A stretch of DNA of 64,000 bases, taken from Streptomyces sp. NBC_01445. Its GTDB lineage: Bacteria > Actinomycetota > Actinomycetes > Streptomycetales > Streptomycetaceae. Position numbers and translations under genes: made by a program. Below are positions 52,415-60,795 of the stretch, in pieces. The stretch is taken from assembly GCF_035918235.1 (NCBI RefSeq), contig NZ_CP109485.1:1054001-1118000 (forward strand). Direction: 5' to 3'. How positions within the stretch are numbered: position 1 is the stretch's first letter; the number at the start of each line of letters is the position of its first letter. Under the pieces are notes generated by a model, which was not told the origin of the DNA, searched no databases, and saw only the letters and a list, made by a program, of their open reading frames with translations.

Positions 52415-53857
52415 ATGAGGCACGCGCGACGCACCGCCCGGCGGATCACACGCCTTGCTGCCGTCGGCGGCCTGCTCTGCGGAAGCCTGCTGGTCACGCA
52501 CGCGATAGCGAGCGAACCCGGCGCCTCCGGCCCGCCCGTCCCGGTGGGCGAACGGCTGGTGACGCAGCTCGGCACCGCCCGTACGGCGGGCAGCTGGCTC
52601 GGCGCGGACGGGCGGACGGTGGTCGCGGTGACCGACGCGGGCGCCGCGGCGGACGTGCGGCGGGCCGGGGCGCGGGCCGAGGTCGTGCGCCACAGCATGC
52701 GCGACCTGCGCTCGGCCGCCGCGACGCTGCGGGCGGCGCCCCGCGTGGCCGGTACGGCGTGGGCGATGGACTACGGCTCGAACGAGGTCGTGGTGCGGGC
52801 CGACTCCACCGTCTCCGCCGCCGACTGGTCGCGGCTGGCCGACGTCGCCAAAGCCATCGGCGCGTCCGTCCGCATGGAGCGGACCCGTGGCACGTTCACC
52901 ACCCGCGTCGACGGCGCCTCGCCGATCTTCGCGAGCGGCGGGCGCTGCTCGGCGGGCTTCGACGTGACCGACGGCAGTGACGCGTTCCTGCTGACCGCGG
53001 GGCACTGCGGCCCGGTCGGCACGACATGGTTCGCACGACCCGGCGACGCCACGGCACTGGGCACCACCGTGAGCGGCACGTTCCCCGGGAACGACTTCTC
53101 CCTCGTGCGTTATGACGATGGGGTGCCTCACGCAGAAAGTGACGTCGTCGCCATCGGCGGAGGCCGTGGCGTACGCATCACCGGGGCGACCGATCCCGTG
53201 GTGGGCCAGCGGGTCTTCCGCAGTGGCAGCACCACGGGGTTGCACTCCGGCCGGGTGACGGCGTTGAACGCGACGGTGAACTACCCGGAGGGCACGGTCA
53301 CAGGACTCATCCAGACCACGGTGTGCGCCGAACCCGGCGACAGCGGCGGCCCCCTGTTCGCCGACGGGCTCGCCCTGGGCCTGACGTCGGGCGGCAACGG
53401 AAACTGCGATGCCGGGGGCACGACGTTCTTCCAGCCCGTCGGAGCGGCGATGACGGCCCTCGACGTACGCCTGGCCGGCGCGTCCGGGGACGCCGGGTCG
53501 GAGGCGGGGGCCGGTTCCGGGCAGGCGCGGCCCGGCGGCGACGGCTCAGCCCCGTCCACGCCTCCCGCAGGCTCCGAGGCGGGCGCTCCGGGTGGGGGCG
53601 GAACGGGTACGGGAGTGGGCACGGGTACGGGTCCTGGCACGAACATGGGCGGGGCCGCCGAGACCGGGGACGGCACCGTCTCCGGCACGGGAACCAGCAC
53701 TGACACCGGCCCGGTCGCCGCGATCTCCAGGGTCGTGAACACCCGCAGCATCGGCCCGGGCCTGCTGGTCATCGGCGGCAGCCTGATCGCCCTCGTGGCG
53801 GTGCGCTCCATGCGCTCGTCACGTCTGTCACGGCGGGGGCGCGGGGCCTGGTCCTAG
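52415..53857 (+). CDS. Membrane-anchored trypsin-like (streptogrisin-type) serine protease
   Basis: 480 residues. Signal peptide (LAAVGGLLCGSLLVTHAIA), then a propeptide-like part, then the S1 protease domain: His in LLTAGHC, Asp in NDFSLVRYD, Ser in EPGDSGGPLF, as in streptogrisins. After the catalytic domain come a roughly 90-residue Gly/Thr/Ser/Pro-rich linker and a C-terminal membrane helix with a basic tail (LLVIGGSLIALVAVRSMRSSRLSRRG). So the enzyme is probably tethered to the outer face of the membrane rather than released. ATG 52415 has GGGGAG 5 bases upstream. Followed by a MarR gene after 137 bases. Confidence 0.93.
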   Translation: MRHARRTARRITRLAAVGGLLCGSLLVTHAIASEPGASGPPVPVGERLVTQLGTARTAGSWLGADGRTVVAVTDAGAAADVRRAGARAEVVRHSMRDLRSAAATLRAAPRVAGTAWAMDYGSNEVVVRADSTVSAADWSRLADVAKAIGASVRMERTRGTFTTRVDGASPIFASGGRCSAGFDVTDGSDAFLLTAGHCGPVGTTWFARPGDATALGTTVSGTFPGNDFSLVRYDDGVPHAESDVVAIGGGRGVRITGATDPVVGQRVFRSGSTTGLHSGRVTALNATVNYPEGTVTGLIQTTVCAEPGDSGGPLFADGLALGLTSGGNGNCDAGGTTFFQPVGAAMTALDVRLAGASGDAGSEAGAGSGQARPGGDGSAPSTPPAGSEAGAPGGGGTGTGVGTGTGPGTNMGGAAETGDGTVSGTGTSTDTGPVAAISRVVNTRSIGPGLLVIGGSLIALVAVRSMRSSRLSRRGRGAWS

Positions 53858-53945
53858 GTGATTCGACGGTGCGGCTGTGCGTGGCACTCCTTCAGAACAG
53901 CGGCCTCAGCGCAGGAGACGTACCGTCGGCCCCCACCCCTTCAGG

Positions 53946-53979
53946 CCTTCAGCTCAGACTGGACAGTCTGGGCTGAAGG
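53946..53979. promoter_or_regulatory. 15-bp inverted repeat (one mismatch) before the MarR gene
   Basis: Arms CCTTCAGCTCAGACT (53946-53960) and its near-complement (53965-53979) pair at 14 of 15 positions around GGAC. The MarR start is 16 bases downstream, so it is a likely MarR operator. TTTTAG right after the arm leaves room for a terminator of the protease gene instead. Confidence 0.55.
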
Positions 53980-53994
53980 TTTTAGCGTGGACGC

Positions 53995-54459
53995 ATGAAC
54001 AACGCCGAGGGCATCGACCACGCCGAGGGCATCTCAGAATCCGCGGACCGTGCCGCGCGGGAACTGCGCGTGATGTTCAGCCGCCTTCGGCGCCGGCTCC
54101 GCGAGGTCTCCGACAGCCAGGACCTCACCCCGTCCCAGGTCTCCGCACTCAACCGGCTCAGCAAGGCGGAGGCCGCCACGGCCAGCGGCCTCGCCGCCGC
54201 CGAGGGCGTTCGGCCGCAGTCGATGGCCGCCACGCTCACCGCGCTCGACCAGCGCGGGCTGATCGAGCGCAGGCCCGACCCCGAGGACGGCCGCCGCCAG
54301 CTGGTCACCCTCACCGACGCCGGCCGCGAGAGCGCGGAGGGCACCCGGCAGGCCCGCGGGGAATGGCTGGCCCGCACCTTCCAGGACGGCTACTCGGAAG
54401 AGGAACGCCGGACCATCGTCACCGCACTGACCCTCCTGGAACGGCTCACAGAAGCCTGA
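53995..54459 (+). CDS. MarR-family transcriptional regulator
   Basis: 154 residues. The winged helix reads VSDSQDLTPSQVSALNRLSKAEAATASGLAAAEGVRPQSMAATLTALDQRGLIERRPDPEDGRRQLVTLTDAGRE, the MarR DNA-binding region with the RR-D-P-D-GR wing. ATG 53995 has no SD and follows a strong inverted repeat, so it is probably leaderless and autorepressed. The isochorismatase-like gene starts 45 bases downstream and is likely in the same operon. Confidence 0.92.
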   Translation: MNNAEGIDHAEGISESADRAARELRVMFSRLRRRLREVSDSQDLTPSQVSALNRLSKAEAATASGLAAAEGVRPQSMAATLTALDQRGLIERRPDPEDGRRQLVTLTDAGRESAEGTRQARGEWLARTFQDGYSEEERRTIVTALTLLERLTEA

Positions 54460-54503
54460 CCGGAGCCCCCCAAAACAATCGATCCACCCCGAAAGGCCCA
54501 CCC

Positions 54504-55088
54504 ATGGCTCTCACCACCCTCGACGAGCACACCGCTCTCGTTGTCGTCGATCTTCAGAAGGGCATTGTCGGCGCACCCACGACTCCGTACAGCGGCCCCG
54601 AAGTCGTCGCCCGCTCGGTCGAGTTGGCCGATGCCTTCCGCGCACACGGCCTGCCGGTCGTCCTCGTGCGCGTCAGCGCCGCCCCCGACGGAGCGGACGC
54701 CGTGCCGGGGCGCAACGAGACTCAGGGCCGCACCGGCGCCCGGCCCGAGGGCTGGGACGTCATCGTGGACGAACTGTCCGGCCACCCCGAGGACATCACG
54801 GTCACCAAGCGCAACTGGGGCGCCTTCTTCGGCACGGACCTGGACCTCCAACTGCGCCGCCGCGGCATCACGCAGGTCGTGCTGACCGGCGTCGCCACCA
54901 GCATCGGCGTCGAGTCCACGGCCCGCGCCGCCCACGAGCACGGCTACCACGTCACCCTGGCCACCGACGCGATGACGGACCTGGATGTGGAGGCGCACCG
55001 CAACAGCATCGAGCGGATCTTCCCGCGCCTCGGCGAGAGCGGCACGTCCGAGGAGATCACCGAACTCCTGGCGAAGACCCGCGCCTGA
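54504..55088 (+). CDS. Isochorismatase-family hydrolase without the usual catalytic Cys
   Basis: 194 residues, the Rossmann-like alpha/beta fold of the isochorismatase superfamily. The catalytic Asp is in ALVVVDLQKG and the Lys in VTKRNWGAFFG. Where cysteine hydrolases have Cys (TNVCVESTA-type), this protein has TGVATSIGVESTARAA with Gly, as in true isochorismatases that lack the nucleophile. It may cleave an enol-ether or bind a ligand rather than hydrolyse an amide. ATG 54504 (GAAAGG upstream) follows the MarR gene; probably MarR-controlled. Confidence 0.87.
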   Translation: MALTTLDEHTALVVVDLQKGIVGAPTTPYSGPEVVARSVELADAFRAHGLPVVLVRVSAAPDGADAVPGRNETQGRTGARPEGWDVIVDELSGHPEDITVTKRNWGAFFGTDLDLQLRRRGITQVVLTGVATSIGVESTARAAHEHGYHVTLATDAMTDLDVEAHRNSIERIFPRLGESGTSEEITELLAKTRA

Positions 55089-55189
55089 CAGGCGAGTTGT
55101 GCCCGACGGCCGCCCCGCCACTGGTCGGATTCCGGACGGTACGCCGCCCGACCTTGGCGGAACGGACCCGTCCGGGACAAGATGCCCGC

Positions 55190-55867
55190 ATGAAGGGTGA
55201 TCTCTTTTCCAGCGAGCACGTCGTACAGCCCGCCTCCGCGCCGGGAATGACCGCACAGAACGCCAAGTCGATCCGCTACGCCGTCGACGGCGACATGATG
55301 GCCCGCCAGGGAGCCATGATCGCCTACCGCGGGAACCTGCAGTTCGAACGCAAGGGCCAGGGCATGGGCGGCATGCTCAAGCGCGCGGTCACGGGCGAGG
55401 GCCTGCCCCTGATGACGGTGCGCGGACAGGGCGAGGCCTGGTTCGCGCACGAGGCGCAGAACTGTTTCATCGTCGACGTCGAAGCGGGCGAGGCCCTGAC
55501 GGTCAACGGGCGCAACGTCCTGTGCTTCGACTCCACGCTGTCGTACGAGATCAAGACCGTGAAGGGCGCGGGCATATCCGGCGGAGGGCTGTTCAACAGC
55601 GTCTTCACCGGGCAGGGCCGGCTGGGGCTCGTCTGCGAGGGCAACCCGCTGGTCATCCCGGTCTCGCAGCAGCAGCCGGTGTTCGTCGACACGGACGCGG
55701 TCGTGGGCTGGACGGCCCATCTGCACACCTCGCTGCACCGGTCGCAGTCCATCGGGTCGATGATCCGCGGCGGTTCGGGCGAGGCCGTCCAGCTGAAGCT
55801 GGAGGGTGAGGGGTACGTCATCGTGCGTCCCAGCGAGGCGACTCCGCAGAAGGCCCAGCAGCACTGA
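55190..55867 (+). CDS. AIM24-family protein
   Basis: 225 residues. It matches the AIM24/TraB-like beta-helical family: MIAYRGNLQFERKGQGMGGMLKRAVTGEGLPLMTVRGQGEAWFAH, then FIVDVEAGEALTVNGRNVLCFDSTLSYEIKTVKGAGI, GGLFNSVFTGQGRLGLVCEGNPLVIPVS and VDTDAVVGWTAHL. No signal peptide. Function in bacteria is not established; several copies are common in streptomycetes. ATG 55190 has no strong SD. Stands alone, 101 bases after the isochorismatase-like gene. Confidence 0.87.
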   Translation: MKGDLFSSEHVVQPASAPGMTAQNAKSIRYAVDGDMMARQGAMIAYRGNLQFERKGQGMGGMLKRAVTGEGLPLMTVRGQGEAWFAHEAQNCFIVDVEAGEALTVNGRNVLCFDSTLSYEIKTVKGAGISGGGLFNSVFTGQGRLGLVCEGNPLVIPVSQQQPVFVDTDAVVGWTAHLHTSLHRSQSIGSMIRGGSGEAVQLKLEGEGYVIVRPSEATPQKAQQH

Positions 55868-55921
55868 CGCCACACGGTCCCCGCGCACTCCGAGGTGGCG
55901 GCCCCGGGATCCGGTGAACCG

Positions 55922-56449
55922 TCACCCCAGGGTGAGCTGCCACCGGATCTCGCCGTCGTGCATCCGGTCCGTGGGCGCCAGTCCGCAGGCCTTGGCGACG
56001 GCCGCCGACGCGGCGTGGTCCGGGTGGATGTGCGCGACGACGGTGTGTACGGGCCGCTGCCCGAGCCAGTCGACCAGTCCGCGCGCCGCCTCCGTGGCAA
56101 GGCCCCGGCCCTGCCACGGCACGCCGACGACCCAGGCGATCTCGGCTTCGAGCCCGTCGTCGCCGGGGCCGACCGTGGCCTGGACCGTCCCGGCCAGACA
56201 CCCTTCCTCCCCGACCCGGACCACCCAGTTGCACCACGAGACGGCCGGATCCGGGGAGCCCGCGATCAGGCGCCCGTAGCGTTCACGCAGCTCCGGCGGT
56301 GTCAGCGGTGCGCCGCCGATGAACGTATGCAGAGCCGGGTCGCCGAGCACCGCGGCCATCTCGTCGGCGAACTCTGCCTGGAGCGGCAGGAGTTCGAGCC
56401 TTCCGGTCGCGATGACCGTCGCCGTCACGGGTTCGCGGAGTCTGTCCAT
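55922..56449 (-). CDS. GNAT acetyltransferase, RimJ/RimL type
   Basis: 175 residues. It begins with TATVIATGRLELLPLQAEFADEMAAVL, typical of RimJ/RimL-like proteins that acetylate N-termini or small molecules. The acetyl-CoA region is EIAWVVGVPWQGRGLATEAARGLVDWL with the QGRGLATEA loop, and HPDHAASAAVAKACGLAPTDR follows. ATG 56449 chosen because the fold begins there. It converges with the AIM24 gene. Confidence 0.87.
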   Translation of the reverse strand: MDRLREPVTATVIATGRLELLPLQAEFADEMAAVLGDPALHTFIGGAPLTPPELRERYGRLIAGSPDPAVSWCNWVVRVGEEGCLAGTVQATVGPGDDGLEAEIAWVVGVPWQGRGLATEAARGLVDWLGQRPVHTVVAHIHPDHAASAAVAKACGLAPTDRMHDGEIRWQLTLG

Positions 56450-56522
56450 CGCGTCACCGTACGTCCACGCCGGTGCGCCGGACACCGCGACCACGGCATC
56501 CGGCGCACCGGCCCAGCCTCGT

Positions 56523-58757
56523 TTACTGAACCGTGATCGCGAACACGTGGATCGCGTCCGCGTCGGGCAGGGTGACCGTGCGGATCGTCTTGCCCGCGGT
56601 GAGCGGGACCGAGTTGCCGAACAGCTTGTAGCCGGTGCCGAAGTTGGCGGGGCCGGTCGGAGTGTTGCGGTGGTCCGACGTGGCGACCGTCGTCGCGCCG
56701 TACTCCGTGCCCGCCGTGCAGCACCAGTTGGGGAAGCCCAGGCTGCCGGTGCTCGTGGTGCCGTCGGTGTAGGTGACCTTGACCTGGCCCGAGGCGAAGC
56801 CGGCCTCCGCGCCGAGGAACCAGAGCTTGGAGCCGCTCCCGGTGAGGGTGATCGACTGGCCGGCGAGTTCGACGTTGTTCGGGGTGCCCGGCTTGGCGGC
56901 CGGGAACGTCCAGGTCACGCCGTCCTTGCTGACCTTTGCCCCGGGGGTGACCCCTGCTGCGGCGAGGGCCTGCGCCGAGTAGCTGTCGCCGCCGCCGTCG
57001 AAGTTGCCGGTCGTGTAGTTGCCCTCGGCGGGCGGCGCCCCCTCGTTGGTCACGCCGACGTTGTTGAAGGCCGCGTCCAGGCTCGGGTAGGGCACTTCGG
57101 TGACGATCGAGGCGCGTCCCGCCACGGAACCCTCGCCCGCGCCACCCGCTCGATAGCGGGCCGTCGCGGTCAGGGTCGTGACGGTGGTGCCGGGCTCGGC
57201 GTCGGGGCCCTTCGCGGTGACGGTCGCGGTGGCCGAGCCGCCCGGCCTGACCTTGCCGAGGGACACCTTCGACGCGCTGAGGCGCCAACCTTCCGGGGCG
57301 CTGATGCTCAGTTGCGCGCCGGTGAGTCCCGTCGGGCCGTGGTCCGCGAGCGCGACCTTCCAGGTGGAGGTGGCGCCTTCGCCGCCGGTCCGCGTCCAGG
57401 TGATCGCGGTGGCGGGCTGCGCGCGATGGGCGGCGCCGGCGTGGACGCGGTAGAGCACGGTCGCGTGGGCGGGCACGTTCGCGGCAATCGTCCCGGTGGT
57501 CTGGGTGGTCCGCTTCGACCAGAGGTCCTTGAGGAGGTACGAGGATCCGGCGGGCAGCCCGGCCTTGGCGGCCGTCGTCGTGATGGTCCGCGCCTCGTCG
57601 GACGAGTTGAACAGAGCCACGGCCCGGTCGCCGTTCGCGAGCGGCTTGGACAGGACGTCGTAGCCGTCGCCCTGCTGGACGATGCGGCCCTGGAGGCCCT
57701 TGGCGTCCTGGTCGACGGCAATGACGTCCTTGTTGCCGAGCACGGCGAGTGCCTCGGGCGAGGCCTTCGTCAGGTCGGTGCTGGAGATGAGCGGGGCGGC
57801 CATCACGGACCACAGCGACATCTGGCTGCGGATCTCGTCGCCGGTGAGCCGGGACTGCCCGGCGAGCAGGAAGTCGGGGTCGTTCCACCGGCCCGGGCTC
57901 TGCAGGTCGGCCAGCGGCACGTTGTAGGCGTAGTTGTACTTGATGGAGGCCCACTTGCCGCGCGCGGACGACGACTCCATGGCGACGTCGGCGCCCTCCC
58001 GCCACAGGTTGCCGACCTCGGCGGACCAGGAGATGACGTGGTGCCAGTCCTTCTCGCCCTCGAAGTAGGCGGGCGCGGAGACGGAATAGACGATGGGCCG
58101 GCCGGTGTCGAGGAGCGCCTGGCTCATGTCGCCGTAGAGCTTGTGGTAGACGTCGTCCGCGCTCTGGCCCGTGGGAACGGGCACATTGCAGCCGTCCAGC
58201 TTCAGATAGTCGACCTTCCACTTGGCGAAGAGGTCGGCGTCCTGCTTCATGTGCCCGTACGAGCCGGGGTAGCCGCCGCAGGTGGCCGTGCCGGCGTCCT
58301 CGTAGATGCCGAACTTCAGTCCCATCGCATGCAGTTGCTCGCCGACGTAGGCCATGCCGTGCGGGAAGCGCGTGGGGTCGGGGACGAGGTTTCCGTCGGC
58401 GTCGCGGGTGTGCGTCATCCAGCAGTCGTCGGTGGTGACGGTGTCGTAGCCCTTGGCGGCCAGGCCGGAGGAGACGAGTGCGCGGGCATTGGCGAGGACG
58501 GTTTCCTCGCTGATGTCGCAGCCGTAGTAGGACCAGTTGTTCCAGCCCATGGGCGGGGTCGGGGTGAGGTTGGGGTACGGGGTGGTGGCCGCGGCGGCGG
58601 GTGCGGCGGACGGTCCCGCGAGGCCACCGAGCGCGAGTGCCGTGGCGGTGGCGGCCACGGACAGGGCGCGAAGGGTGCGGGCCCGGCCGCGGCGCGAGGG
58701 GTGCGGGGAGGTGCGGCGCCGTGTGGATCTGTGCTCTCTGTGAGCTCTCCCGGACAA
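56523..58757 (-). CDS. Secreted GH27 alpha-galactosidase with NEW3 and C-terminal beta module
   Basis: 744 residues with a long basic signal peptide (SVAATATALALGGLAGPSAAPAAA). The GH27 catalytic barrel has TPPMGWNNWSYYGCDISEETVLANARAL, the catalytic nucleophile Asp in VDYLKLDGCN and the acid/base Asp in RWNDPDFLLAG. A NEW3-type domain (ISAPEGWRLSASKVSLGKV) and the C-terminal module shared with the GH92 enzyme follow. It releases terminal alpha-galactose outside the cell. TTG 58757 has GGGAG 5 bases upstream. Two CGTCTACGAG direct repeats (58767-58786) and a TGCAAG-N14-CTTGCA palindrome lie upstream. Confidence 0.94.
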   Translation of the reverse strand: MSGRAHREHRSTRRRTSPHPSRRGRARTLRALSVAATATALALGGLAGPSAAPAAAATTPYPNLTPTPPMGWNNWSYYGCDISEETVLANARALVSSGLAAKGYDTVTTDDCWMTHTRDADGNLVPDPTRFPHGMAYVGEQLHAMGLKFGIYEDAGTATCGGYPGSYGHMKQDADLFAKWKVDYLKLDGCNVPVPTGQSADDVYHKLYGDMSQALLDTGRPIVYSVSAPAYFEGEKDWHHVISWSAEVGNLWREGADVAMESSSARGKWASIKYNYAYNVPLADLQSPGRWNDPDFLLAGQSRLTGDEIRSQMSLWSVMAAPLISSTDLTKASPEALAVLGNKDVIAVDQDAKGLQGRIVQQGDGYDVLSKPLANGDRAVALFNSSDEARTITTTAAKAGLPAGSSYLLKDLWSKRTTQTTGTIAANVPAHATVLYRVHAGAAHRAQPATAITWTRTGGEGATSTWKVALADHGPTGLTGAQLSISAPEGWRLSASKVSLGKVRPGGSATATVTAKGPDAEPGTTVTTLTATARYRAGGAGEGSVAGRASIVTEVPYPSLDAAFNNVGVTNEGAPPAEGNYTTGNFDGGGDSYSAQALAAAGVTPGAKVSKDGVTWTFPAAKPGTPNNVELAGQSITLTGSGSKLWFLGAEAGFASGQVKVTYTDGTTSTGSLGFPNWCCTAGTEYGATTVATSDHRNTPTGPANFGTGYKLFGNSVPLTAGKTIRTVTLPDADAIHVFAITVQ

Positions 58758-59074
58758 GGGATCTCCCGTCTACGAGCGTCTACGAGCGCGCCGGGGATGA
58801 CGCGACGGGGACACCGTGCCGAGGGAAGCTCGTTCCTGCAAGATGTATGGCGATTTCTTGCACAAACAATCAACTGCTGGGGTGATTCGGCGCCGTGTGT
58901 ACCAATTCACCCTCTTCGCTTGTCAGTTGACCCCCGGAACGTCGGTGAACCGCGGGCAAACTTCTGCACAACCCTTCCCCCTCATGCACTGTCAAACAGG
59001 GCGCCGGACAAGGAACGGGCCCTTTCCGGACACCCCCCGCGCTGCCCGGTCGTCCTTCTCATGAGGAGCCGCTC
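58758..59074. other. 317-bp divergent promoter region between GH27 and FG-GAP genes
   Basis: No gene seen. It is AT-richer than its surroundings and holds the TGCAAG/CTTGCA palindrome, a CGTCTACGAG direct repeat, and CAGTTGACC near 58924-58932 that could be a -35 element for the FG-GAP gene. Confidence 0.5.
58837..58862. promoter_or_regulatory. TGCAAG-N14-CTTGCA palindrome upstream of the alpha-galactosidase
   Basis: Perfect 6-bp arms at 58837-58842 and 58857-58862, 80-105 bases before the TTG start. It resembles sugar-regulator (LacI/ROK-like) operators of streptomycete glycosidase genes. Confidence 0.45.
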
Positions 59075-60553
59075 GTGCGCAAGAACCGTTCCGCCGCCCT
59101 GGCCGCGGCGTCATTCCTCCTTCTGTCCGGTGCGGCCATCGCCACCGCCCCCTCCGCCTACGCCGGCACCCCCGGAGGCACGCACGCAGACGACCGCAAC
59201 AGCGATTTCAACGGCGACGGTTACGAGGACGTCCTCGTCGGCGCGCCCGGTGCGACCGTCAGCGGGAAGAAGGGCGCCGGCCTCGTCACCGTGCAGTACG
59301 GGTCGTCGAGAGGCATCGGGACCACCCATGTCGCCCGCTTCAGCCAGTCCACCTCCGGTGTGGCCGGCGCCGCCGAGACCGGTGACGCGTTCGGGAAGGC
59401 GGTGGCCACGGGCGACCTGGACGGGGACGGCTACGACGACGCGGTCGTCGGCATCCCCGGCGAGGACATCGGCACGACCGCGGACGCGGGCGGAGTGGCC
59501 GTCCTGTGGGGCTCCAAGGCCGGCCTCACGGGCGCCGCAAGCGACTGGCTGGAGACCCAGGAACCCACCGCCGGCGAGAAGTTCGGCACGGGCGTCACTG
59601 CGGCGCACTTCACGAACGACACGCCGGGCGACGTCCTCGCCGTCCTCGACCGCGACGACCTGGAACTCTTCGCCTACGACTCCGCGCCCCAGCCTGCGTC
59701 GAAGGCGCCACTGGAGCGCCGCTCCACGAGCCGCCTGTCCAAACTCGCCGACGCGCGCGACATCGTGCCCATGTCGCTGACCACGGGCGACTACGACAAC
59801 AACGGCTTCGCGGACCTCGTCGTCTCGGGCGTGACGGCGGGCTCGGAGCCGGGACACGGCTGGTCGTCGTACCTGTCCGGGCACGCCGACGGCCTCACCT
59901 ACGAGCGCGATCTGCGCGGCGGACCCGTGGCGGCCTCGGGCGACATCAACCGCGACGGATACGACGACCTGGTGACCGGCGAGCCCAACTCCCCCGACGA
60001 CGGCGGTGCTTCGATGACCGGTGGGCTGGTGGGCGTGCGCCTCGGCGGGCCCGAGGGGCCGTCGTCCGACGTGCAGTGGTGGACGCAGGACTCCGCGGGC
60101 GTGCCCGGCACCGCCGAGCGCGGCGACGGCTGGGGCACGGACCTGTCCGTCGCGGACACGAACGGGGACGGGTACGCCGACGTGGCGATCGGCGCGGCCG
60201 GCGAGGACATCGGCACGGTCGCCGACGCGGGCGCCGTGTGGGTGCTGCGCGGGGCGTCGACGGGCCTGACCGCGACCGGAGCGCAGTCCTGGGACCAGAA
60301 CTCGGCGAACGTGCCGGGCGCGCCCGAGAAGGGCGACAAGTGGGGCGGCCAGGTCCGCCTCACCGACCCGAACCGCGACGGCCGCTTCGGCCTGCTCGCC
60401 GCGGCGCCGGGCGAGAACACCAACGACGGTGTCGTCTGGGTGTTCTCGGCGGGCTCCGGCGGTGTCACGGCCTCCGGCTCCTGGACCTACGGCGCGGGCT
60501 CCCTCGGAGCACCGTCCGCGGACGCGATGTTCGGCGCGGCGATCGACGAGTAG
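59075..60553 (+). CDS. Secreted FG-GAP (integrin-alpha-like) repeat protein
   Basis: 492 residues. Signal peptide (ALAAASFLLLSGAAIATAPSAYAG), then about six FG-GAP blades with D-x-N/D-G-D calcium loops: SDFNGDGYEDVLVGAPG, GDLDGDGYDDAVVGIPGEDIGT, GDYDNNGFADLVVSG, GDINRDGYDDLVTGEPN, ADTNGDGYADVAIGAAGEDIGT and TDPNRDGRFGLLAAAPGE. It is a beta-propeller that binds Ca2+ and probably mediates adhesion or protein contacts. GTG 59075 has GAGGAG 6 bases upstream. Stands alone, with a hairpin after it. Confidence 0.93.
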   Translation: MRKNRSAALAAASFLLLSGAAIATAPSAYAGTPGGTHADDRNSDFNGDGYEDVLVGAPGATVSGKKGAGLVTVQYGSSRGIGTTHVARFSQSTSGVAGAAETGDAFGKAVATGDLDGDGYDDAVVGIPGEDIGTTADAGGVAVLWGSKAGLTGAASDWLETQEPTAGEKFGTGVTAAHFTNDTPGDVLAVLDRDDLELFAYDSAPQPASKAPLERRSTSRLSKLADARDIVPMSLTTGDYDNNGFADLVVSGVTAGSEPGHGWSSYLSGHADGLTYERDLRGGPVAASGDINRDGYDDLVTGEPNSPDDGGASMTGGLVGVRLGGPEGPSSDVQWWTQDSAGVPGTAERGDGWGTDLSVADTNGDGYADVAIGAAGEDIGTVADAGAVWVLRGASTGLTATGAQSWDQNSANVPGAPEKGDKWGGQVRLTDPNRDGRFGLLAAAPGENTNDGVVWVFSAGSGGVTASGSWTYGAGSLGAPSADAMFGAAIDE

Positions 60554-60592
60554 GGCGGCCGACGCGTAGGACCAGCAAGGAACATCCAAGCC

Positions 60593-60632
60593 AGGCCGCC
60601 CGCCTCCCCACCCCCTCGGAGACGGGCGGCCT
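60593..60632 (+). terminator. Hairpin after the FG-GAP gene
   Basis: 10-bp stem AGGCCGCCCG/CGGGCGGCCT with a 20-base loop, 40 bases after the stop. Confidence 0.65.
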
Positions 60633-60795
60633 TCCGTACTTCCCGTACGTCCATGTGATGACCGGTCGACGTCAGGTAGCACTCAAGTCGTACGGCACAA
60701 CACATACGTGGACGGATCCGCCGGGACCCTCGCCGCTCGTACGTTCTTGATCAGAACGCAGCGGCACGACGGGACCGGCGAAGGGACACGGCTAC

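Noticed and set aside
56319..59780. A 1153-codon plus-strand frame through the alpha-galactosidase and FG-GAP genes
   Set aside because: It opposes GH27 and is out of frame with FG-GAP; composition is Gly/Val/Arg/Ala-rich and no family motif is present.
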